Positions 7,315-14,508 of a DNA stretch of 18,170 nt are shown piece after piece. The translations under genes were made by a program, and so were the position numbers. The notes under the pieces are model-generated. The model saw only the letters and a list, made by a program, of their open reading frames with translations. It did not search any database and had not been told where the DNA came from. Numbering within the stretch: position 1 is the first letter of the stretch; every line of letters starts with the position of its first letter. The stretch lies in the NCBI GenBank assembly GCA_012798235.1, contig JAAZNP010000010.1, positions 1 to 18,170 of the forward strand, in the 5' to 3' direction. The DNA is from Parcubacteria group bacterium. Its GTDB lineage: Bacteria > Patescibacteriota > Minisyncoccia > UBA6257.

Positions 7315-8794
7315 AATAGAAATAAAATCTTTACCGCGCAAAAAAATTATTGATATTCGCCCCTCCAAGAAACCTTTAATAATTAAGGAGCAATCTTCTG
7401 CTTGGCGGCAAATTCATTGGTCTCGTTTTTCTTTAGTTTCCTTTATTCTTTTGACTGTTATTTTAGGTTCTAGCTGGATGAATGTTTCTGCTCCAATTTT
7501 TCTCTATCCTTATGAGGTACAAGCTCAAAACGATGAAGAAAGAGCGCAATTAGAAAAACAATTAGAAGAAGTAGAAAAGCAAATCGCCCAATACGAAAAA
7601 GAATTGGCGACTACGCAAAAAGAAAAACAAACTTTACAAAATAAAATTAACGAATTAAAAAAACAAGCCGACAAATTAAATTTACAAATTAAATCCACTA
7701 ATTTGAGTTTGAACTATTTAAATGTTCAAATTGATGAAACAACTGCCTCGATTGCTAAAACTACCGACCGTATTAGCCAAACCAAAGACAATCTTGCCGG
7801 TTTATTGCAGAGTCTTTATCAATTAAAGCAAACATCATTTTTAGAGATTTTATTAGGGACCAATGCTTTAAGTGATTTTTTTGATTATGCCAACGCTTTA
7901 AATAGTGTCCAGACGAAGATCCAAGAAAATATTAACGAACTTAATGATTTAAAAATAACTCTTGATACTCAGAATGAAAAATTAGCTAATGATCGCGAAG
8001 AAACTCAAAAATTGTTAGCGATGCAGTTGCTGCAAAAGGATGATTTGACGAAAGTTCAGCAAGAAAAAATAACTCTGCTTGATATTACCAAAGGTAATGA
8101 GGCGAAATATCAACAACTTTTAACAGAATCACAGAAAAAAGCTAATGAAATCCGTAGTAGAATTTATGATCTATTGGGAGTAAAGACGCAAGTTACTTTT
8201 GGCGAAGCTGTTGATATTGCTACTTGGATTAGCTCACGTCTTAATATCCGACCAGCTTTTTTGTTGGCTATCTTGACACAAGAATCAAATTTGGGCAAAA
8301 ATGTAGGAACCTGTAATCGACCTGGCGATCCTTATGAAAAATCTTGGCAAGTAGTGATGAAACCTGATAGCCGTGATGCTTTTTTACAAATTACTAAAGA
8401 ATTGGGTTTAGATCCAAATACCACTCCTATTTCTTGTCCGATTAACGACCCTAAAAGAGGAATGATTGCTGGGAAAAACAGTTGGGGTGGAGCCATGGGC
8501 CCAGCCCAATTTATGCCTAGAACTTGGTTAGGTTATAAAAATCAAATCGCTCAAATTACGGGACATAATCCGCCGAGCCCCTGGGATGTAAGAGATTCTT
8601 TTGTGGCTGCTGCTTTGTATTTAGCTAAGTACGGAGCAACAGCTCAAACACGTGACGCTGAATGGCGAGCAGCGATGATTTATTTCTCCGGTTCCACGAA
8701 TACAAAATATCGTTTTTACGGCGATAGTGTTATGGCTATTGCGGATAGATACAGTCAAGATATCCTTGCTTTGCAACAAGTAGCCTCTCGTTAA
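7307..8794 (+). CDS. Secreted or membrane-anchored coiled-coil protein with a C-terminal lytic transglycosylase domain
   Basis: Likely a peptidoglycan hydrolase acting outside the membrane. Of 495 residues, 1-38 are basic and cytoplasmic, and about 39-60 form a hydrophobic export segment. A possible signal peptidase site (VQAQN) lies near residue 74. A long Glu/Lys/Gln-rich coiled coil spans about 76-290, with the PcsB/EnvC-like look of amidase activators. The C-terminus (about 300-490) is a lytic-transglycosylase fold: the presumed catalytic Glu326 in TQESNLG, then WGGAMGPAQFMPRTW near 395-410 and a closing FSGS segment. EnvC/PcsB proteins usually carry an M23 or CHAP domain instead, so this fusion is uncommon. 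It overlaps rplY by 8 nt. The enzyme class is well supported; the division role is inference. Confidence 0.85.
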   Translation: MNKIEIKSLPRKKIIDIRPSKKPLIIKEQSSAWRQIHWSRFSLVSFILLTVILGSSWMNVSAPIFLYPYEVQAQNDEERAQLEKQLEEVEKQIAQYEKELATTQKEKQTLQNKINELKKQADKLNLQIKSTNLSLNYLNVQIDETTASIAKTTDRISQTKDNLAGLLQSLYQLKQTSFLEILLGTNALSDFFDYANALNSVQTKIQENINELNDLKITLDTQNEKLANDREETQKLLAMQLLQKDDLTKVQQEKITLLDITKGNEAKYQQLLTESQKKANEIRSRIYDLLGVKTQVTFGEAVDIATWISSRLNIRPAFLLAILTQESNLGKNVGTCNRPGDPYEKSWQVVMKPDSRDAFLQITKELGLDPNTTPISCPINDPKRGMIAGKNSWGGAMGPAQFMPRTWLGYKNQIAQITGHNPPSPWDVRDSFVAAALYLAKYGATAQTRDAEWRAAMIYFSGSTNTKYRFYGDSVMAIADRYSQDILALQQVASR

Positions 8795-8796
8795 AA

Positions 8797-8843
8797 CCCT
8801 GAACTACGTAGAGTTCAGGGCCATGAATCCTACGTGGTTCATG
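8797..8843. repeat. Twin hairpins with a shared CTACGT loop motif
   Basis: Two adjacent hairpins begin 2 nt after the hydrolase stop. The first has a perfect 9-bp stem, CCCTGAACT/AGTTCAGGG (8797-8805 with 8812-8820). The second pairs CATGAATC (8822-8829) with GGTTCATG (8836-8843) through 7 Watson-Crick pairs and one G-T pair. CTACGT occurs in both loop regions (8804-8809 and 8830-8835), and both units share a TGAA...CTACGT...GTTCA frame, as if one were a diverged copy of the other. No T-run follows, so this is not a standard terminator. It could be an mRNA-stabilising or processing element, or a REP-like repeat. Confidence 0.7.
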
Positions 8844-8868
8844 ATTAAAAATAATAAAAATTATTTCC

Positions 8869-9069
8869 ATGGCACAATGCTATTTTTGTTCTCAAAATAT
8901 ACAAGAAGTAGATTATAAAGATGTTGATAATCTGAAACGTTTTATTTCAGCCCAAATGAAAATTTATCCTCGTCGTAAAACTGGTCTTTGCGCCAAACAC
9001 CAAAGGCAATTAAAGCGCGCTATTAAAAGAGCTCGTCTTTTAGGTTTTTTGCCCTTTACTACAAAATAA
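8869..9069 (+). CDS. rpsR: 30S ribosomal protein bS18, zinc-ribbon type
   Basis: A small-subunit protein that pairs with bS6 on the 30S platform. Of its 66 residues, IDYKDV-like VDYKDVDNLKRFI (14-26) and the C-terminal RAIKRARLLGFLPF (50-63) are diagnostic. It keeps a full set of putative zinc ligands: Cys4 and Cys7 (CYFC), Cys41 and His44 (CAKH). In most bacteria rpsR sits in an rpsF-ssb-rpsR(-rplI) operon; here it lies about 4.4 kb before rpsF, with no rplI beside it. It is preceded by the twin-hairpin spacer and followed after 3 nt by the YkuK-like gene. The -10 region is A/T-rich but no convincing promoter could be fixed. Confidence 0.95.
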   Translation: MAQCYFCSQNIQEVDYKDVDNLKRFISAQMKIYPRRKTGLCAKHQRQLKRAIKRARLLGFLPFTTK

Positions 9070-9072
9070 ATT

Positions 9073-9546
9073 ATGGATAAGTTTCATTCCCCTGATGGCA
9101 AACTGTATTCTTACGAAACGCTTCTTAAGGAAGTTGTTTTATTTATTAAACCAGAACCAGAAAAACATTATAAGATAATTATTGGTACTGATTCAGCTAA
9201 TCATGGTACTACTGATTTTGTTAGCGCTATTGTTATTTATCGCGTGGGTCACGGAGGAAAATTTTTCTGGCGCCGTATCACCAGCAGTAAAAAAATTGAA
9301 AATTTGAGAAAAAGAATTTATGAAGAGGTAATGATGTCTTTGAAATTGGCTAGTGAAGTTTTGTTTAATTTATCTCAAAATAAAGATTTAAGATTTGATT
9401 TTGAAGTGCATGTTGATATTGGCTCCAAAGGCGAGACAAAAGAAATGCTGCAAGAAATAATTGGTATGGTCAGAGGTTCTGGTTTTGAAGTGAAAACAAA
9501 ACCAGAATCATATGGTGCCTCCAAAGTAGCTGACCGTTATACCTAA
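9073..9546 (+). CDS. YkuK-type RNase H-like protein (DUF458 family)
   Basis: A 157-residue protein of the family named after Bacillus YkuK, predicted to have an RNase H-like fold. Visible acidic positions fit such a fold: Asp40 in IIIGTDS (36-41), Asp115 in HVDIGSKGET (113-122), and Asp154 in the closing YGASKVADRYT (147-157). The family's substrate is not established, so nuclease activity is only inferred. The length and ending match the family, so it is complete. It starts 3 nt after rpsR and is probably co-transcribed with it; the pair is closed by a strong terminator. No signal peptide or membrane segment is visible. Confidence 0.8.
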   Translation: MDKFHSPDGKLYSYETLLKEVVLFIKPEPEKHYKIIIGTDSANHGTTDFVSAIVIYRVGHGGKFFWRRITSSKKIENLRKRIYEEVMMSLKLASEVLFNLSQNKDLRFDFEVHVDIGSKGETKEMLQEIIGMVRGSGFEVKTKPESYGASKVADRYT

Positions 9547-9556
9547 TTCAACTAAA

Positions 9557-9581
9557 GAGGGCTTTAAAAGCCCCTTTTTTT
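9557..9581 (+). terminator. Rho-independent terminator after the rpsR/YkuK-like pair
   Basis: GGGCTTTAAAAGCCC forms a G/C-based stem (9559-9573), followed by C and a run of seven T residues (9575-9581). This is the clearest intrinsic terminator in the window. It lies only 4 nt before the ftsK promoter -10 region. Confidence 0.85.
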
Positions 9582-9582
9582 G

Positions 9583-9591
9583 TGATAAAAT
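9583..9591 (+). promoter_or_regulatory. Extended -10 promoter of ftsK
   Basis: TG-A-TAAAAT with the hexamer at 9586-9591. The ATG follows after 7 nt, which predicts a leaderless mRNA. The -35 region would fall in the preceding terminator hairpin and has no good match, so the extended TG probably compensates. Confidence 0.6.
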
Positions 9592-9598
9592 AGTATTA

Positions 9599-11677
9599 AT
9601 GCATAAAAAGAAAGACTTTCCAGAAGTACGGCCTCATTTAGCACCAGAAATTAAAAATAATATTTTGGCTGTTTTATTTTTAGCTCTCGCCTTGATTTTA
9701 TTTTTAAGCTCTTGGAATCTAGCTGGTCCCCTAGGCCGTTTTATTTTTAGAATATTTGATTATTTATTAGGTTGGGGGTATTTTATCTTACCTATCCTTT
9801 TAATTATTTTGGCTTTTAATTTTTTCCGTTCTTGGACAGAAAAAATTAATTTCAATAAAATTACTGTATTAGGAGCTTTTTTGGTTTTATTTGCCAGTCT
9901 TTCAATTTTAGAATTAATTTCTTCAGATACTGGTGGACTTTTAGGTGAAATCGGAGCTTATCTAAAAAATTTTTTAGGGCTGTGGGCTTCCTTGATAATT
10001 TATTCAGCATTTTTAATTTCCGGTTTATTAATTATTTTTAACACTCCTTTGAAACTTCCTAAAATTAGTTTCAAGAAAAAACAAGAGATAATGGTTAATG
10101 CGCCTCAAGAAATTATGCCCCCAGCAACTGAGCCCGTAATTAACGAACCAAAGTTTGCCACTGAGGAAGCGAAATCTAAAGAAAGCGCCGAAGTTATTAG
10201 AGAAGAAAAAAAGAAAAATTATTTAGCTTTTAAAGTAAAAGGTAATTACAATATTCCACCTTTAGATTTATTAGATAGCGGCAGCAGCAAACCAACAGTT
10301 GGTGATTTAAAAGCTAATGCTAATATTATTAAAAGGACTTTAGAGAATTTTGGTATCGTGGTAGAAATGGGAGAAATAAATGTTGGTCCGACAGTTACAC
10401 AATATACCTTAAAACCAACCGAAGGAGTAAAACTCTCGAGTATTACTTCTCTTCAAAACGATTTAGCTTTAGCTTTAGCAGCTCACCCTTTAAGAATCGA
10501 AGCGCCTATTCCCGGCAAATCATTAGTAGGAATTGAAGTGCCTAATAAAGCAGTAGCTTTGGTGCGATTGGGCAATTTATTAAAAGAAATCAATTTTCAA
10601 AAAGAAACTCCGGCTTTAGCTTTTGCTTTAGGCCGTGACGTGGAAGGGAAAGTAATGCTGGCTGATTTAAGCACCATGCCTCATTTGCTTATTGCTGGTG
10701 CTACTGGTTCGGGCAAGAGTGTTTGTATTCATTCTATTATTAGTTCTTTTCTTTTTAAAAACTCTCCTTCTTCTTTGCGTTTAATTTTAGTAGATCCCAA
10801 ACGAGTAGAATTAGCTCGCTATAATGGCATTCCTCATTTATTAACCCCAGTTATCACTGACAACAAAAAAGTTTTGCCAGCTTTAAGATGGGTTATTAAT
10901 GAGATGAATCGACGTTATGATTTATTATCAGAATATCAAGCAAGAGATATTGAAGGTTATAATCTTAAAGCGCTAGCTAGGAAGGAAGATATTTTGCCTT
11001 ACCTGGTAGTGATTATTGATGAGTTAGCTGATTTGATGATTTACTATGGCCGCGATTTGGAATCATTTATTATTCGTATTGCTCAAATGGCGCGCGCTAC
11101 TGGCATTCATCTTATTGTTTCTACCCAAAGACCATCAGTAGAAGTAATTACTGGTTTAATTAAAGCTAACATCACCGCTCGTATTGCTTTTCAGGTCGCT
11201 TCGCAAGTAGATTCGCGCACTATTTTAGATATGGCTGGTGCCGAAAAATTATTAGGCCATGGCGATATGCTCTTTCTGTCGCCAGAATCTTCTAAACCCC
11301 GTCGTATTCAAGGCGCTTTTCTATCAGAGGCTGAGATTGATAAATTAGTAGAATGGATTAATAAAAATTCACAAACTGTAGAAACTAACGGCTTAGCTAA
11401 TGAATTCAAAGAATTTGTAGCTGAATCTGCTTCTGGTGAGCAAATTGATTTAGAAAGCTTAGAAGAAAATGAAGATGAATTATACCCCGAAGCTTATGAC
11501 ATAGTAGTAAAAGCAGGCAAGGCATCAGCTTCTTTATTACAAAGAAGATTAAAAATTGGTTATGCTCGGGCTGCTCGTTTACTTGATTTGTTAGAAGCAC
11601 GCGGCATTGTGGGTCCGGTGGATGGCGCTAAACCACGAGAAGTTTTTGTAAAAGATACTAATTCTGATAACAATTAA
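9599..11677 (+). CDS. ftsK: FtsK/SpoIIIE-type DNA translocase
   Basis: A membrane-anchored hexameric ATPase that pumps chromosomal DNA through the division septum. The 692 residues fall into a membrane domain with about four helices (roughly 21-38, 55-77, 88-107, 127-147) and a short charged linker (about 150-215). The alpha/beta motor follows, with Walker A GATGSGKS (367-374) and Walker B VVIIDELADLM (Asp474, Glu475). Next come the STQRPS block and a C-terminal gamma winged helix (about 627-690) that reads KOPS-like polarity sites. The linker is short compared with E. coli FtsK, as in SpoIIIE and other small versions. All motor residues I can check are intact. The RodZ-like gene begins 1 nt after its stop. 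Confidence 0.96.
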   Translation: MHKKKDFPEVRPHLAPEIKNNILAVLFLALALILFLSSWNLAGPLGRFIFRIFDYLLGWGYFILPILLIILAFNFFRSWTEKINFNKITVLGAFLVLFASLSILELISSDTGGLLGEIGAYLKNFLGLWASLIIYSAFLISGLLIIFNTPLKLPKISFKKKQEIMVNAPQEIMPPATEPVINEPKFATEEAKSKESAEVIREEKKKNYLAFKVKGNYNIPPLDLLDSGSSKPTVGDLKANANIIKRTLENFGIVVEMGEINVGPTVTQYTLKPTEGVKLSSITSLQNDLALALAAHPLRIEAPIPGKSLVGIEVPNKAVALVRLGNLLKEINFQKETPALAFALGRDVEGKVMLADLSTMPHLLIAGATGSGKSVCIHSIISSFLFKNSPSSLRLILVDPKRVELARYNGIPHLLTPVITDNKKVLPALRWVINEMNRRYDLLSEYQARDIEGYNLKALARKEDILPYLVVIIDELADLMIYYGRDLESFIIRIAQMARATGIHLIVSTQRPSVEVITGLIKANITARIAFQVASQVDSRTILDMAGAEKLLGHGDMLFLSPESSKPRRIQGAFLSEAEIDKLVEWINKNSQTVETNGLANEFKEFVAESASGEQIDLESLEENEDELYPEAYDIVVKAGKASASLLQRRLKIGYARAARLLDLLEARGIVGPVDGAKPREVFVKDTNSDNN

Positions 11678-11678
11678 T

Positions 11679-12350
11679 ATGAAAACTGACGAAAAGGTAG
11701 AATTAACCTGCGGAATGTATCTTAAAAAAGTTCGCGAACAAAAAGGCATTACTTTAGATAAAGCGAGTCAAGATTCAAGAATTATAAAAAGATTAATTCA
11801 GGCTATTGAAAATGATGATTATAATTCTTTGCCACCCCCAGTATATTTAAAAGGCTTGATTAAAAAATATGCCCATTATCTTCATTTGGATGAAGAAGAA
11901 ATTCTGAAATTTTATCAAAAGAGCAATGGTCGTAAATTAACTCCTGGCGATAAAGATCTTTTGCCCCAAAACCGCTTTGCTTATAAACAACACCCTTTAT
12001 TAAAAATATTTTCTCAAATTTTTGGACAAATAATCAGATACTCATTATTGCTTATTATTCTATTTTATTTAGTTTTTGAAATAATGCAGCTTGTTTTACC
12101 AGCCCAAATAATTATTTTTTATCCTCCTCGAGATTTAATGACCACTCTTCCTGAAATAACTATTTCTGGTCAAGTTATTCGCACTAAAACTTTATATTTT
12201 CAAGGCCAAGAAACCAGTTTTGATAATAAAGGATTTTTTAAAGAGCAAATGACTCTGAATCCAGGCTCTAATATTTTAGAATTCGAAGCCATTAATGCTT
12301 TAGGTAAAAAAACAATACTAGAGCAAAAAGTAATTTTATCTTCTTTATAA
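11679..12350 (+). CDS. RodZ-like protein: HTH domain, one membrane helix, extracellular domain
   Basis: Probably a cell-shape or envelope-associated membrane protein. The 223 residues comprise an N-terminal HTH_25/Xre-like domain (about 12-78), with the RodZ hallmark VYLKGLIKKYAHYL (55-68). A basic linker follows, then one transmembrane helix (about 119-140). The C-terminal domain of about 80 residues (145-223) is beta-rich and reads like an Ig/Big-type fold, with ITISGQV and GSNILEFEA. In RodZ the HTH contacts MreB in the cytoplasm; no mreB lies in the window, so the partner is unknown. Adjacency to ftsK suggests a joint role in division or morphology. The ATG is 1 nt past the ftsK stop. Confidence 0.85.
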   Translation: MKTDEKVELTCGMYLKKVREQKGITLDKASQDSRIIKRLIQAIENDDYNSLPPPVYLKGLIKKYAHYLHLDEEEILKFYQKSNGRKLTPGDKDLLPQNRFAYKQHPLLKIFSQIFGQIIRYSLLLIILFYLVFEIMQLVLPAQIIIFYPPRDLMTTLPEITISGQVIRTKTLYFQGQETSFDNKGFFKEQMTLNPGSNILEFEAINALGKKTILEQKVILSSL

Positions 12351-12381
12351 TTTTTAAGGTCGATACGGTGGGGTTGATAAA

Positions 12382-12399
12382 TTACCAGAAAATTGGTAA
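12382..12399. promoter_or_regulatory. Palindrome in the recA promoter, candidate operator
   Basis: TTACCA-N6-TGGTAA is a perfect 6-bp inverted repeat lying where the -35 region should be, upstream of TATAAT at 12408-12413. Its place before recA suggests binding of a dimeric repressor, possibly LexA-like. The motif is not the E. coli CTGT-N8-ACAG or the Bacillus-type box. As RNA it would form only a short hairpin without a T-run. Confidence 0.5.
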
Positions 12400-12401
12400 G
12401 C

Positions 12402-12413
12402 TGATTATATAAT
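12402..12413 (+). promoter_or_regulatory. Predicted recA promoter -10 region
   Basis: TATAAT at 12408-12413 lies 11 nt before the ATG. An overlapping extended -10 reading is TG-A-TTATAT (hexamer 12405-12410). There is no good -35; the palindrome 12382-12399 occupies that place. The leader would be 0-5 nt. Confidence 0.6.
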
Positions 12414-12424
12414 CTTTTAATTAT

Positions 12425-13438
12425 ATGGCTAAAAAATCTTCTCTTCCTAAAACAAAAGAAAATGAGGATAATCTCGAAGGTATTTTAAAGGACCTTCGGG
12501 ATAAATTTGGCGAAGGTTCAATTATGCGTTTAGGTGAAGTAAGAAAGGTAGATGTGGATGTGATTCCTACTGGTTCTCCTTCTTTAGACCTAGCTTTAGG
12601 CGTTGGTGGCGTGCCCCGAGGAAGAATCATTGAAATTTATGGCGCGGAATCATCTGGTAAGACCACTTTGGTTTTACATATTATTGCTGAAGTACAAAAG
12701 CGAGGGGGTAAAGCTGCTTTTATTGATTCCGAACATGCTTTAGACCCTGAATATGCAGAGAAAATTGGGGTTAAGGTAAAAGATTTACTTATTTCTCAAC
12801 CCGACAATGGAGAACAGGCTTTGGATATTGCCGAAGCCTTAGTTCGTTCTGGCTCTATTGATTTAATTGTGATTGATTCTGTGGCTGCTTTAACACCTAA
12901 GGTAGAAATTGAAGGAGAAATGGGCGACCAGTATATTGGCCTTCAGGCAAGATTAATGAGCCAAGCTTTAAGAAAATTAACGGCAATCACGAGTAAAGCT
13001 AATACTGCTATTATTTTTACTAATCAAACTCGTGCCCAAATTGGCATGATGATGTTTGGCAATCCGATCACAACTCCTGGCGGCAAGGCTTTAAAATTTT
13101 ATGCCTCAGTGAGAATAGAATTAAAAAGAATCGCTCAAATTAAAAAAGGCGACCAAATTATTGGTTCGCGAGTAAAAGCAAAAGTAGTGAAAAACAAAGT
13201 AGCCGCTCCTTTTAAAGAAGCTGAATTTGATATTATTTATAATGTGGGTATTGCTTATGAAAATGATTTATTAAATTTAGCTACTAAATTAGGCATTATT
13301 CAGAAGGCCGGTATGACTTATAATTTCGGTGAAATAAAATTGGGAGCCAGTTTTGACAAGGCTACAGAATTTTTGAAAAGCAATCCTAGTGTTGCCAAAG
13401 AAATTTTAAAGCAAATTAACCTAAAAACTAATCAATAA
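12425..13438 (+). CDS. recA: Recombinase RecA
   Basis: The strand-exchange ATPase that forms filaments on single-stranded DNA and stimulates SOS repressor cleavage. Its 337 residues are near normal. Walker A is GAESSGKT (73-80), the catalytic Glu is Glu103 in IDSEHALDP, and Walker B is LIVIDS (147-152). Loop L2 starts at NQTR (200-203). The segment that reads GVMFGNPETT in E. coli and Bacillus reads GMMMFGNPITT here (207-217): one extra Met, and Ile215 in place of the Glu equivalent to E. coli Glu207. The C-terminal tail is short and not strongly acidic. An operator-like palindrome and a near-leaderless -10 precede the gene. rpsF follows 13 nt downstream. Confidence 0.96.
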   Translation: MAKKSSLPKTKENEDNLEGILKDLRDKFGEGSIMRLGEVRKVDVDVIPTGSPSLDLALGVGGVPRGRIIEIYGAESSGKTTLVLHIIAEVQKRGGKAAFIDSEHALDPEYAEKIGVKVKDLLISQPDNGEQALDIAEALVRSGSIDLIVIDSVAALTPKVEIEGEMGDQYIGLQARLMSQALRKLTAITSKANTAIIFTNQTRAQIGMMMFGNPITTPGGKALKFYASVRIELKRIAQIKKGDQIIGSRVKAKVVKNKVAAPFKEAEFDIIYNVGIAYENDLLNLATKLGIIQKAGMTYNFGEIKLGASFDKATEFLKSNPSVAKEILKQINLKTNQ

Positions 13439-13451
13439 TACTTAATTAAAT

Positions 13452-13880
13452 ATGGAAACAAGAAAATACGAATTGTCTTTCTGGTTGAGCTCTAGTCTCA
13501 ATGAAACAGAAGCCGAAACCAAATTCAACGAAATAATTAAAAAAATTGAATCTCGGGGAGGTCAAATATTATCTACTCAAATACCTTCTTTAAGAATTAT
13601 TAGTTATCCGATTAAAAAAGAAACTAATGGTTATTTTAGTTTTATTCAATTTAGCGGCGAGGATTTAAAATTAGATGATTGGAAAAAAGAATTTAAATTA
13701 GATAATAATATCCTTCGTTTTGCTTTAATTAAATCTCCGGAAACAAAACAAAAAGTGGTAGTGAGAAGACCAAAACGTGTTGTCGCCACCAAGAAATCTG
13801 TAACTCCGCTTAAAGAAAAAACGGCTGAAATGAGTATCGAGGAATTAGATGAAAAATTAAACGAGATTTTAAAAGAATAA
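13452..13880 (+). CDS. rpsF: 30S ribosomal protein bS6 with C-terminal extension
   Basis: The partner of bS18 on the 30S platform. About 95 residues form the ferredoxin-like bS6 domain: the start strand KYELSFWLS, a helix with TEAETKFNEIIKKIE, SLRIISYPIKKETNGYF around residues 49-65, and the closing LDNNILRFALIK strand. Residues about 98-142 are an extension, first basic (VVVRRPKRVV) and then acidic, longer than the E. coli tail and probably disordered. The gene lies 13 nt after recA and may share its transcript. A 132-bp inverted-repeat element starts on the base after its stop codon and separates it from ssb, its usual operon partner. Confidence 0.9.
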   Translation: METRKYELSFWLSSSLNETEAETKFNEIIKKIESRGGQILSTQIPSLRIISYPIKKETNGYFSFIQFSGEDLKLDDWKKEFKLDNNILRFALIKSPETKQKVVVRRPKRVVATKKSVTPLKEKTAEMSIEELDEKLNEILKE

Positions 13881-14012
13881 ACCCCTCACTTGGAAAAGAT
13901 TTGCTAACGCAAAATTCTCAGTAGGGAAATGATATTAGTAAAAGATAAATATTTATTTCCAATAATTATTTGATTTTATGAAAATAAAATTTATCTTTTC
14001 CAAGTGAGGGGT
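13881..14012. repeat. 132-bp inverted-repeat element between rpsF and ssb
   Basis: A perfect 20-bp terminal inverted repeat, ACCCCTCACTTGGAAAAGAT at 13881-13900 and its reverse complement at 13993-14012, encloses 92 bp. Inside are a small hairpin TTTGC-TAAC-GCAAA (13900-13913) and a weaker GGAAAT...ATTTCC pairing (13924-13960). The left arm begins directly after the rpsF stop. There is no transposase and no obvious target duplication beyond A residues. It could be a MITE-like insertion, or a long RNA hairpin separating rpsF and ssb expression. No credible gene lies within it. Confidence 0.8.
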
Positions 14013-14030
14013 AAAGGTCGAATAAAACGG

Positions 14031-14039
14031 TGGTAAATT
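14031..14039 (+). promoter_or_regulatory. Extended -10 promoter of ssb
   Basis: TG-G-TAAATT with the hexamer at 14034-14039, 10 nt before the chosen ATG at 14050. The same TGGTAAATT occurs before rpsB. The -35 is weak. It lies just outside the inverted-repeat element, so ssb probably has its own transcript. Confidence 0.5.
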
Positions 14040-14049
14040 TAAAGTGAAT

Positions 14050-14508
14050 ATGAATCTGAATAAAGTTTTTTTAATCGGCAACTTAACGAGAGACGTTACT
14101 TTAAAAACTACTCCCAGTGGACAATCAGTGGCTGAATTCGGTGTAGCCACTAACCGTGTTTGGACAGGGGCTAATGGTCAAAAGCAGCAAGAAGTAGAAT
14201 TCCACAATATTGTGGTTTGGGGTAAAATGGCTGAATTATGCAACCAATATTTAGCCAAAGGGAGAATGGTTTTTATTGAGGGTAGAATAAGAACTAGGAG
14301 CTGGCAAGATGCTTCTAACCAAAAAAGATATCGGACAGAAATTATTGCTGAAAATATTCAATTTGGTCCTAAATCAATGAAAGAAGAAACGAAACTTGAT
14401 ATTCCTCCAGAAACTGAGAGTTTCAGCCATGAAGACTTACCAGTTTTAGAAGAAGAAACTGAAGAAAAAGATAGTGATGATGTTAGCTCTGAGGATATTC
14501 CTTTTTAA
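14050..14508 (+). CDS. ssb: Single-stranded DNA-binding protein
   Basis: Coats single-stranded DNA and recruits partners through its C-terminal tip. The 152 residues show an N-terminal OB fold (about 1-107), starting MNLNKVFLIGNLTRD and with FHNIVVWGKMAE and GRIRTRSW blocks. An acidic linker follows, and the conserved tip ends in DIPF. The frame extends to a GTG at 14044, but the ATG at 14050 matches the family start and the -10 spacing. It keeps the rpsF-ssb order known from most bacteria, although an inverted-repeat element intervenes and rpsR has moved away. Its last 26 nt overlap the 3' end of prfA on the other strand, so the conserved tip codons are shared with prfA. Confidence 0.94.
   Translation: MNLNKVFLIGNLTRDVTLKTTPSGQSVAEFGVATNRVWTGANGQKQQEVEFHNIVVWGKMAELCNQYLAKGRMVFIEGRIRTRSWQDASNQKRYRTEIIAENIQFGPKSMKEETKLDIPPETESFSHEDLPVLEEETEEKDSDDVSSEDIPF

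Noticed and set aside
14044..14049. GTG start two codons before the chosen ssb ATG
   Set aside because: ATG at 14050 gives the usual SSB N-terminus and fits the -10 spacing. The GTG would start only 4 nt after the -10 box.
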